A DNA stretch of 36,357 bases from Luteitalea sp. Lineage in GTDB: Bacteria > Acidobacteriota > Vicinamibacteria > Vicinamibacterales > CAVVIG01. Position numbers and translations under genes: made by a program. The DNA is taken from the NCBI GenBank assembly GCA_009380045.1, contig WHSN01000019.1, positions 1-36,357 of the forward strand, written 5' to 3'. Under the pieces are notes generated by a model. That model worked only from the letters and a program-made list of their open reading frames with translations, did not search any database and had not been told where the DNA came from. Shown piece after piece: positions 1 to 7,143 of this stretch. Within the stretch, counting starts at the first letter, position 1. The number at the start of each line of letters is the position of its first letter.

Positions 1-698
1 TCGTCGTCGGTCGCCTCGACGCTGGCGCCGGCCCGCAGGATCATCCTGACGATCGCGCTGTTCTGTCCGAGCATCGCCGCCATCAGCACGGTGCGGCCTC
101 GTGGATCCGTCGCGGCCGGATCGGCTCGGCTCGCGAGCAGCAACCGCACGATCTCCTCAGATCCGCCGTACGCTGCCGCCATCAAGGCATCGGCGCCGTC
201 GCCGGATCGCGTGGTCACCGCCACCCCGCGCGAAAGGAGCAGGCGCACGACCTCCGGTCGATTCGCTGCCGCCGCGACCATCAACGGCGTGATGCCTGCC
301 TTGTCCGCTGCGCGGGCGTCCGCGCCGGCGTCGAGCAGCACCCGAACGACGTCGGCATGGCCCTGCTGCGCGGCCGCCATCAGCGGCGTGAATCCCTGGT
401 TGTCCGCGAGATCCACCGGTGCCCCGGCGTCGAGCAGAAGCAGCACCGCCTCACGCCGCCCATAGAGCGCCGCTTGTGACAAACCGGTGAGGCCCGACTG
501 CGTGCGACCGTCCGGATGCAGCGCCCCCGCCGTTCTGAGCGTCCGAAGTCGCTCGACGTCTCCGTCGGCTGCGGCGCGGATTGTTGCCTCGACCGCGGCC
601 GGCTCGTCCGGGGGAGCGTCGGGCTGCGACTGTGCGGCAGCCGCAGCCATCTGAAGCATCAAGCTGGCGACGAGGGCGCGGGATAGGATGGACAGCAC
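1..698 (-). CDS. Secreted ankyrin-repeat protein (C-terminus outside window)
   Basis: The reading frame opens at a GTG at 698 and stays open to base 1, giving 232 codons with the C-terminus cut off by the window edge. The first ~23 residues form a signal peptide with a hydrophobic, Ala-rich core (LVASLMLQMAAAAAAQ), so export is likely. After a short acidic/proline linker come at least five ankyrin repeats of ~33 residues, recognisable by repeated TPLMAAAQQGH-, DVVRVLLDAGAD- and TVLMAAMLGQN-type segments. Ankyrin repeats bind proteins; no partner can be named. A GTG is chosen because it precedes the signal peptide directly; an AGGG lies about 10 bases upstream. The gene follows the dehydrogenase remnant on the same strand. 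The fold is certain, the exact start is not. Confidence 0.85.
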   Translation of the reverse strand, partial: MLSILSRALVASLMLQMAAAAAQSQPDAPPDEPAAVEATIRAAADGDVERLRTLRTAGALHPDGRTQSGLTGLSQAALYGRREAVLLLLDAGAPVDLADNQGFTPLMAAAQQGHADVVRVLLDAGADARAADKAGITPLMVAAAANRPEVVRLLLSRGVAVTTRSGDGADALMAAAYGGSEEIVRLLLASRADPAATDPRGRTVLMAAMLGQNSAIVRMILRAGASVEATDD

Positions 699-761
699 GG
701 TTGATGACCCTGGAAGACTACTTCAGGCGAGCACCTTCCGCTCAAGGCGCCTCGAGGCCGC

Positions 762-1127
762 CCGGGTTTCAACGCCACCAGCTCCCCGGAGTATCCGGCG
801 CCGCTGATCGCGATCACGATGTCTTGCGTGCCGTTCATCCCGCTTCCTTTCCGGTCATCTTGTCGAACGCTCGCAGCATCGCCCCGCGCTGGTTTGACGC
901 GTTGGCCCGAAGTTCCCCTCTCCCGCAATGACCAGCGTCTTGGTGACCAGTGTGCCGACGTTGTTGCCGGGCCGCCCGAGCGGCGGCAGATTCAGCCCTT
1001 TCAGGGCCGGGTGATTGCGGATGTTGTCAGGGGGGGCTCCGCCAAAAGGCACGACCCAGCGGAACTCGCCGTTGTCGAGATCGATGGCGGTGATTCGGCT
1101 GTACGGCGGCTTCACACCACTGTCGTT
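762..1127 (-). pseudogene. Remnant of a PQQ-dependent dehydrogenase C-terminus (frameshifted)
   Basis: Three consecutive pieces in different frames, read on the minus strand, make up the C-terminal end of a membrane-type PQQ-dependent (glucose-dehydrogenase-like) beta-propeller. Piece one (about 1127-906) reads [20 protein letters not shown], then [15 protein letters not shown], then [11 protein letters not shown]. Piece two (about 889-840, another frame) reads [17 protein letters not shown] and then meets a stop. Piece three (about 838-762) reads MNGTQDIVIAISGAGYSG and ELVAL. These match in order the last ~130 residues expected of the family, but the segment normally between TGKE and the NGTQ part is missing. 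An in-frame stop at 1128-1130 ends the similarity upstream, and no propeller N-terminus is present. It lies between the NHL gene and the ankyrin gene. I read it as a decayed, truncated gene; family recognition is from memory of conserved segments. Confidence 0.75.
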
Positions 1128-1183
1128 TCATCGTTCGCTCCCGGTGCAGAATCGTTCACGGCCGCCCCACTCGAGGCGTCCCG

Positions 1184-2287
1184 CTATTTCAGCAGGAACT
1201 TCTGGAGACGGCCGCCGGTGGCGGCCTCGCCGGTGTAGAGATTTCCCGAGGAGTCGACGGCGATGTCGTGCAACGACGTCGCGAAACGCCCGGCCTCGCC
1301 GCCCGGTCCGCCGAACGAGCCGACGACCTGATCGTCGGCCTTCGACAGGATCCACATTTTCTGATTCGTGCCGTCCGCGAGATACACGTGTTGCTGGTCG
1401 CGCGAGAATTCGATGTCCCACACCGATCCGGTGCCGGTGGTCTCTTTCGCGACGAACACTTCCTTGACGAACGTGCCGTCCTTTCGGAAGACGTGAAAGC
1501 GATTGTTCGAGCGGTCGCAGACGTAGACCAGGCCGTCGCGATCGATTCGAAGGCAGTGGACGGCCGCGCCGAACTGTCTGGGTGGTGGGGCCTCGGGGTC
1601 GAACCGGCCGCTCGCCGCCGAGTCGTCCGGGCGTGCGCCGTATGCGCCCCAGTGACGCCGGTAAGCCCCGGTGTCGGAGTCGAACACCACCACCCGATGG
1701 TTCTGGTTCATCTCGCCGTCCGACACGAACAGCTCGCGGTGCTGCGGGTCGAAGCGCATTTGCGTGGCGCGCCCGAGGTTCGCGGTGTCGTTGCTGCCGC
1801 CGTTCTGTCCGGCGCGTCCGATTTGGCGAATCAGTTTTCCTTGTCGGGTGAACGCGAGGACGTGCGAGTCCTGGTCGCCGTTGCCGCTGATCCACACGCG
1901 ATCCTCGATGTCGACCGTGATGCCGTGTGCCTGCTGCGGCCAGTCGAAACCCTCGCCTGGTCCGCCCCAGGTCTGCACCACCGTGCCGTCGGGCGCGAAC
2001 TCGATGACCGGCGGCGCAGCGCGCCCACCGGCCCGCGCGACCGCCTCGCCGCGCTGAACGATCCAGACATGATCCCGCCGATCCACCGCAACGCCGCTGA
2101 CCGGTCCGACGCTCCAGCCGTTCGGCAGCGGCTTTGGCCAGCTCGGATCGACGACGAACGACGGCGGGGTCGGAGCCTGTCGCGCAGACTTGGCCGTCGG
2201 CTGTCTCCTGGTGAAGCCGCCGAGCGACGCCGCGCAAACGATCACCAGCAGGCCGAACCGGAGGACGCGAGGGCTGACATCGATCAT
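1184..2287 (-). CDS. Secreted NHL-repeat (six-bladed beta-propeller) protein
   Basis: This is a 367-residue protein from ATG 2287. The N-terminus (MIDVSPRVLRFGLLVIVCAA) is a signal peptide, which is why I prefer this start over an in-frame upstream ATG at 2356. The remainder is a repeating propeller: SGVAVDRRDHVWIVQRGE, HGITVDIEDRVWISGNGD, MRFDPQHRELFVSDGE, LRIDRDGLVYVCDRSNNRFH, IEFSRDQQHVYLADGTNQ and HDIAVDSSGNLYTGEA mark six blades. NHL propellers usually act as binding scaffolds; some related secreted proteins are lyases, but no catalytic residues can be assigned here. It is divergent from the spermidine-synthase-like gene, with 100 bases between the two starts. No clear Shine-Dalgarno sequence is visible. 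Downstream on the same strand is the dehydrogenase remnant. Confidence 0.88.
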   Translation of the reverse strand: MIDVSPRVLRFGLLVIVCAASLGGFTRRQPTAKSARQAPTPPSFVVDPSWPKPLPNGWSVGPVSGVAVDRRDHVWIVQRGEAVARAGGRAAPPVIEFAPDGTVVQTWGGPGEGFDWPQQAHGITVDIEDRVWISGNGDQDSHVLAFTRQGKLIRQIGRAGQNGGSNDTANLGRATQMRFDPQHRELFVSDGEMNQNHRVVVFDSDTGAYRRHWGAYGARPDDSAASGRFDPEAPPPRQFGAAVHCLRIDRDGLVYVCDRSNNRFHVFRKDGTFVKEVFVAKETTGTGSVWDIEFSRDQQHVYLADGTNQKMWILSKADDQVVGSFGGPGGEAGRFATSLHDIAVDSSGNLYTGEAATGGRLQKFLLK

Positions 2288-2387
2288 GGGTCGCGCGCGC
2301 GTGGCCGGTTTGAGCAGGGCAAGTGTGCACCCGGCGGCCCGGAGGCGCAACAGCAAAGATGGGCAAAAGCCGTTAGACTTTGGACAG

Positions 2388-5300
2388 ATGCGCGCCCGGC
2401 GGCTACTGTTTGCGGCCTACATCTGCTCGGGGGCCGCCGGCCTTGTTTACGAAGTCAGCTGGGCGCGTCTGCTGACGCTATCCATGGGCCACACCACCGC
2501 CGCGGCGAGCACCGTGGTGGCGGCGTTCATGGGTGGGCTGGCGCTCGGCGCCGCCCTCGGCGGACGACTGGCAACCCGGCTCACACCTCGCGCGGCGCTT
2601 CACTGGTACGCGGGCCTCGAGCTGGCGGTCGCCTGCATCGCGCTCGGCATCGGCGCCGAGTTGGCGCTGCTGACCCCACTCTTGCGGCTTGCGTATGCCG
2701 ACGGCCAGGCGCCCGTGCTGTTCCCGGTGGTCAGGCTCAGTGCATCGCTGCTGCTCCTGACCTTGCCAGCCGCCGCGCTCGGCGCAACCTATCCGATGGC
2801 GCTTCGGTGGTCGGCCCATGCCTCGACAGGCGAAGGGCACGAGGCAGGCACGCTATACGCTGCGAATACGGTTGGGGCGTCGATAGGAGCACTCGGCGCA
2901 GGATTCCTGCTGCTACCCATGCTCGGGCTGTTCCACACGACATTGACCGGGGTGGCGGCCAGCGTGCTGGCCGCCACGCTGGCTCTGGTCGTCGCGCGCA
3001 CCGGTGCGAAGGCTGTTGAGGTACCCGTAAGGGACGCCGCGAGCGGATCGCGCATGACCGAGACGGTCCGCCCGAGCCGGCGCCGTGCGACAACGGTCGC
3101 GGCCAAGGGCAGTCCCGTCTTCGGGCTGCCCGAGGCGTGGCATTCGCCGAACCTCGTCGCCGCCGTGCTGGCGCTGACCGGCTTTGCCACCTTCACCTAC
3201 GAAATTGCGTGGACGCGCGTGTTCTCGCTGGTCATCGGGCCGTCCAGTTACGCATTCTCGACGACGCTCGCCGCGGTGATCGTGGGGACGGCCCTCGGAT
3301 CGGTGATCGGCGCCAGGCTCGCACGGCGATTGGCCCGGCCGGCGCTCGCGCTCCTCTTCGTGCTGGGCGCCGCCGCCGTGGCGCTCGCGTGGAGCACGTC
3401 GCTCGCCGGTGCGACCGTGCCGCGGTCAGTGATCCGGCAGCTCGCTGATTCCAACCAGCCGCTTGCTTCGGTCCTGCTGCGGCACGGGCTGCTCATCGGG
3501 GCGCTGATGGTACCGGTGGCGGCTCTGCTGGGGGCGGCGTTCCCGCTGGCCTTGGAGCTCGTCGGCGCTCGGGGGGCCGCGATCGCGCGCCGCATCGGTG
3601 TTGTCTACGCCTTCAACACCGTCGGCAGCGTCGCCGGCTCCCTGACGTCCGGGTTCCTGGCCATTCCGGCGTTCGGGCTCGAGCGCACGCTGTGGATCGC
3701 CGTGGCGGCGATCGGCGCCGCCGCTGTTCTGGTCGTTTCCGGCGGCAGCTTTTCGTTGCGCCTGCGGATCGCGGGTCTGGCCGTGCCCGCCGCCGCCCTG
3801 GCTGCGCTCTGGTTGCAAGGCGGATGGAACCGCGAGCTCTTGGCGAGCGGTGCGTACAAGTACGCCAGGAACGTCCCGCCGGGTCTCGATCCCGAGACCG
3901 CCCTTACTGCGGGATCGTTGCTGTACTACCGTGACGGCGCGGTCGCGACCGTGTCCGTGAAGCGCCTGACAGGCGACCTGTCGCTGTCGGTGGACGGAAT
4001 GGTTGACGCCTCGACGTCGGGCGACATGCTGACCCAGCGGCTCCTGGCCCACCTTCCGCTCCTGCTTCACCCGGACCCTCACGACGTCGGCATCATCGGC
4101 CTTGGCAGCGGCGTGACGCTCGGCGCCGCGCTCCGACACCCGATCGCGTCGGCCGAGGTCGTCGAGCTCTCGCGCGAGGTGGTGGACGCGTCGCGGTTCT
4201 TCAGCGCGCAGAATCACGATGCCCTGCTCGATCCGCGCACGCGGCTGGTCGTCGGCGATGGGCGGACGCATCTGCTGCTCGGCTCGCGCCAGTACGACGT
4301 GCTGATTTCCGAGCCGTCCAACCCCTGGATGGCGGGAGCGGCGGCGCTCTTCACCCGGGAGTTCTTCGAGGCGATGCGGGCGCATCTTGCGCCCGGCGGC
4401 CTGGTCTGCCAGTGGGCCCATACCTACGACATCAGCGACGCGGATCTGCGATCGATCCTCGGCACGTTCCAGCTGGTGTTCCCGAACGCGACCGTCTGGA
4501 TGGTCGGAGAAGGCGACCTCTTGATGGTGGCCGGTGATCGGCCGCTCGACGCCAACATCGCCGGCCTGGCGCGCAACTGGGATCGACCGGGCGTCCGCTC
4601 CGACCTCGCCGACGTCGGCGCGCGCGAGCCGTTCGCGCTGCAGTCGCTGTTCCTCATGGGCCCGGAGCAAATCAGGGCGTATGCGAATGGCGCCGAGGTG
4701 CAGAGTGACGACCGGCTGGCCCTGGAGTTCTCCGGCCCAGCCGGCATGGTGGCTTCCGACCCAGCGGGGAACGTGTCCGCCCTGCGCGCCGCGCGCACGT
4801 CGAGCTCGATGCCCAGCCCGGTGGCGGAGGCCGTCGCCGATGCGACCGCCGCCGAGTGGAGCCATCGCGGCGCCATGATGTCTCGAGCATCCGCGTTCGA
4901 CGAGGCGTTCGACAACTACAGAACCGCCCTGGCGCTCGATCCCGGCGACACCGACGCTCCGCACGGACTGGTGTCGGCGGCCATCGCCGCTCATCGAGAG
5001 AGTGAAGCGGTACCGCTGCTCGGGGCGCTGGCGCTGGCCAACTCCGGGCACGTGCACCTGCGCATTGCGTTGTCGCGGTTGCTTGCGGCGCGCGGAGACA
5101 TCGAGCAGGCGATCGTCGAGGCGACCGAGGCATGCCGCGTCGCTCCATCGAACCTGGCGGCCTGGGAGCAGCTGGCGTCGATCTTCTCCGATGTCGGAGA
5201 CGCCGGGCGACTCGACGCGGCGGCCGACAAGCTGCGCCGACTCGATCCGGGGAGCGCCGCGGCGCTGTACTACACGGCGGCGTCACATTTCCTGCACGGC

Positions 5301-5609
5301 CGACTCGAACCGGCGATCTCTACAGCGCAGCGGGCCATCGCGGCGGACCCGCGCCGCGCCCCCGCGCATCACCTGCTCGGTGCGGCTTACGCGAGTCTCG
5401 GCGACGTGAACGGCGCGCGCGAGGCCTTCACGAGCGCGATCGACCTCGATCCGCTCGACGGCGGAACCTACACCACCCTCGCGTTGCTCGAGTTGAACGC
5501 CCGAAATCCGGCGGCCGCCGGACGCTGGTTCGCGGAAGCGCTGTCGCTCGATCCGGGATCGATCGCCGCCTATGAAGGTCTGGCGCAGGTGCGAGCTCTC
5601 GCTCCGTAA
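2388..5609 (+). CDS. Fused membrane / spermidine-synthase-like / TPR protein
   Basis: This 1073-residue protein starts at ATG 2388 (MRARRLLFAAYICSGAAGLV). Residues 1-~520 are many hydrophobic helices with an internal duplication: AAGLVYEVSWARLLTLSMG near the start and FATFTYEIAWTRVFSLVIG near residue 265. Residues ~525-790 form a Rossmann methyltransferase-like spermidine synthase domain: GLGSG at 571-575, a following VVELSREVV acidic strand end, GDGR at 623-626, and SEPSNPW at 641-647 where polyamine synthases have their active-site Asp region. Residues ~818-1073 are TPR helices (DEAFDNYRTALALDPGD and similar). Fused MFS/spermidine-synthase proteins are a known family of uncertain substrate; true aminopropyl transfer is doubtful given the SEP in place of a catalytic Asp. 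It appears monocistronic, with the divergent NHL gene upstream. Confidence 0.88.
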   Translation: MRARRLLFAAYICSGAAGLVYEVSWARLLTLSMGHTTAAASTVVAAFMGGLALGAALGGRLATRLTPRAALHWYAGLELAVACIALGIGAELALLTPLLRLAYADGQAPVLFPVVRLSASLLLLTLPAAALGATYPMALRWSAHASTGEGHEAGTLYAANTVGASIGALGAGFLLLPMLGLFHTTLTGVAASVLAATLALVVARTGAKAVEVPVRDAASGSRMTETVRPSRRRATTVAAKGSPVFGLPEAWHSPNLVAAVLALTGFATFTYEIAWTRVFSLVIGPSSYAFSTTLAAVIVGTALGSVIGARLARRLARPALALLFVLGAAAVALAWSTSLAGATVPRSVIRQLADSNQPLASVLLRHGLLIGALMVPVAALLGAAFPLALELVGARGAAIARRIGVVYAFNTVGSVAGSLTSGFLAIPAFGLERTLWIAVAAIGAAAVLVVSGGSFSLRLRIAGLAVPAAALAALWLQGGWNRELLASGAYKYARNVPPGLDPETALTAGSLLYYRDGAVATVSVKRLTGDLSLSVDGMVDASTSGDMLTQRLLAHLPLLLHPDPHDVGIIGLGSGVTLGAALRHPIASAEVVELSREVVDASRFFSAQNHDALLDPRTRLVVGDGRTHLLLGSRQYDVLISEPSNPWMAGAAALFTREFFEAMRAHLAPGGLVCQWAHTYDISDADLRSILGTFQLVFPNATVWMVGEGDLLMVAGDRPLDANIAGLARNWDRPGVRSDLADVGAREPFALQSLFLMGPEQIRAYANGAEVQSDDRLALEFSGPAGMVASDPAGNVSALRAARTSSSMPSPVAEAVADATAAEWSHRGAMMSRASAFDEAFDNYRTALALDPGDTDAPHGLVSAAIAAHRESEAVPLLGALALANSGHVHLRIALSRLLAARGDIEQAIVEATEACRVAPSNLAAWEQLASIFSDVGDAGRLDAAADKLRRLDPGSAAALYYTAASHFLHGRLEPAISTAQRAIAADPRRAPAHHLLGAAYASLGDVNGAREAFTSAIDLDPLDGGTYTTLALLELNARNPAAAGRWFAEALSLDPGSIAAYEGLAQVRALAP

Positions 5610-6258
5610 CCTGAAAATGGTCGGTTCGCCATGGGCGAATGTCGTCGTGGATCCTTGTCGCAATTGCCGGCATCGCCATGACGCTGTTCCGGGTTGGCAA
5701 GGCTCGGAACGACCGTGACGGATGTCGGCACCTGGCTCGACGAGACTTCAGTGCCGCTCGAAGCAGATGGACCAAGCCTGTACTCGGTCATCCCGAACTC
5801 TGGCGTCCAATTGTCGAAGCCGTTGCCGGTACCCTGTTTGTCACCTCTTGGTCGGTACGATACCCGGTGAGCCGGGACTTGCGATTTTCGGCAACTGGCT
5901 CGTCAGTGTGGTCTGAAGCAAGACACAGCGGTGTTGCCATTGGCCGGTCACAAGCCGTTCTCCCGCGGTTCGTTGCCGAGCTCGTCATAAGCCCGGATTC
6001 GTTCGAAGGTCCAGAGTATCTCGCCGAAAGGGCGAACCACGCAGCAGGCCTTGGTGATCATAAATGCGGAGAGATCCAGAGCAGTTATCCGAGCAGACAC
6101 AAAAGCCTCGATCTGCGCGACATCGTAATCTCGCTTCGTGGGCCGCGTCTGACGCACAGGAAACCGACCTCGTCGATCAATAGCCTCGTAACGCGTTGGT
6201 GATCCTGATACGCTTCGAATAAGATTAAAAAGTGTTGGCAGTCAATTGGAGAGTGTGA
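5610..6258. other. Intergenic region without a convincing gene; less GC-rich
   Basis: These 649 bases are visibly less GC-rich than the flanks, with AT-rich words such as gattaaaaagtg near 6221-6237. Open frames exist on both strands but none has a good start, Shine-Dalgarno sequence or recognisable motif. The most protein-like is a minus-strand 69-codon frame at 5948-6157 with balanced composition (IEAFVSARITALDLSAF, then FGEILWTFERIRAYDEL), which I do not recognise. A plus-strand frame ending at 5916 contains PGEPGLAIFGNWL, broken upstream by stops in the adjoining frames. Decayed coding DNA or a regulatory region are both possible. The last ~40 bases probably hold the promoter of the next gene. 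Confidence 0.4.
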
Positions 6259-6702
6259 ATGGCTAAAAGGGCGAGTAGATTGGAAAGTAGCGACAGTCAG
6301 GGCGAGCGCACTGGAACGGGTGTTGTTGCGGGCGCCGAGCACAGGATTGAAGAGTTCGCGGAAGACTTAGGCCGGTTGCTCGGAACGGCCCGGGCCAAAG
6401 CCGAGGGATGGATTGGCCAGCGTCAGACGGTTGCCAAACACCTCGAGGAGATTCGCGACACGGCCGCAGAGCTGCTCAAGAAGATTGGCGGCGGCGGCTG
6501 GGTCTCCTCCAGGGGCGCCACCGATGGCGACGGTGTCCGCCGGCCCGGGCGTCCCCGCAAGGCGGCGGTCACCGAGGTCCCCGCCGTTGCAACACCGGAA
6601 CCGAAGAAGAAGCGCACGATGTCTGCCGCCGCCCGCCAGGCCATCTCCAACGCCCAGAAGGCTCGCTGGGCCAAGCAGAAGCGGGCGCGCAAGGTCGAGT
6701 AG
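6259..6702 (+). CDS. Small basic protein with AT-hook-like motif, probable DNA-binding
   Basis: This is a 147-residue protein from ATG 6259, with GGAGAG 6-11 bases upstream as ribosome binding site. Residues 25-76 are predicted helical, with an acidic/amphipathic pattern (EHRIEEFAEDLGRLLG, then HLEEIRDTAAELLKKI). A linker contains RRPGRPRK at 94-101, an AT-hook-like GRP core flanked by basic residues, and the C-terminus is very basic (KKKRT at 116-120, KARWAKQKRARK at 134-145). The design, a helical segment plus a disordered Lys/Arg/Ala tail, resembles bacterial histone-H1-like or AT-hook chromatin proteins; minor-groove DNA binding is inference. A perfect hairpin 8 bases after the stop indicates a single-gene transcript. 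Confidence 0.75.
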   Translation: MAKRASRLESSDSQGERTGTGVVAGAEHRIEEFAEDLGRLLGTARAKAEGWIGQRQTVAKHLEEIRDTAAELLKKIGGGGWVSSRGATDGDGVRRPGRPRKAAVTEVPAVATPEPKKKRTMSAAARQAISNAQKARWAKQKRARKVE

Positions 6703-6710
6703 CAGTCGAG

Positions 6711-6742
6711 AGAGAAGGAAGGCGTCGTCGCCTTCCTTCTCT
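6711..6742 (+). terminator. Strong hairpin, likely transcription terminator
   Basis: A perfect 13-bp stem (agagaaggaaggc at 6711-6723 pairing with gccttccttctct at 6730-6742) encloses a 6-base loop, gtcgtc. It begins 8 bases after the stop of the small basic protein. The 3' arm is pyrimidine-rich and ends tctctta rather than in a long T-run, so efficiency is uncertain, but position and perfection fit an intrinsic terminator. Confidence 0.7.
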
Positions 6743-7143
6743 TACCGCCTCGTTTCCGGCTGGTTCTGTCGGCACCCGCTTCGACGGCGGAAAGCTCTGG
6801 TGTCAGGTCAGACAAGCGCGGTTGCAGCCAACCGTCAGGCTCGCGAAACGCCAGACCCGCGAGAGCGGGGAGCAGACAGTCTGCCGCTCTTCCCCTTCAC
6901 CGTTTCTATGGGGCCCGGTGGCTCCAACAGCCTTGCTGTTCCGGCAAGCCGCTCGATCTGCATTCCTATCGCCTGTTCGCTTTGGAACAGCCGCCGGGCG
7001 CACCTCCTCCTATCATCCGCTGGGGCCGGGAGCCATTCAACGTTCGGGACGAGCTCGGAACCCATTCCCGTCGCGACCTACCGCGAACCGGCCGGCGCGC
7101 TGCCCTCCAATGAGGAGCAGCATGAAGAGAGCCGTGCAGAACC
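6743..7143. other. Intergenic region, presumed leader/promoter of the MHYT kinase
   Basis: These 401 bases lie between the hairpin and the histidine kinase start. Open frames here are continuations of frames from the neighbouring genes and have no motif or start signal of their own. The last 60 bases are purine-rich (gaggagcagcatgaagagag) and may supply the kinase ribosome binding site. I see no riboswitch pattern I can name. Confidence 0.4.

Noticed and set aside
3426-5057. 543-codon minus-strand open frame inside the spermidine-synthase-like gene
   Set aside because: Antisense frame with low-complexity Arg/Gln/Gly composition and no start signal.
5860-5916. PGEPGLAIFGNWL resembling the PGEPG of sortases
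   Set aside because: Only a few residues match, there is no TLxTC catalytic motif, and stops interrupt the adjoining frames.
6743-7143. Possible riboswitch ahead of the MHYT kinase
   Set aside because: I could not match any conserved core of known classes, including c-di-GMP or cobalamin types.
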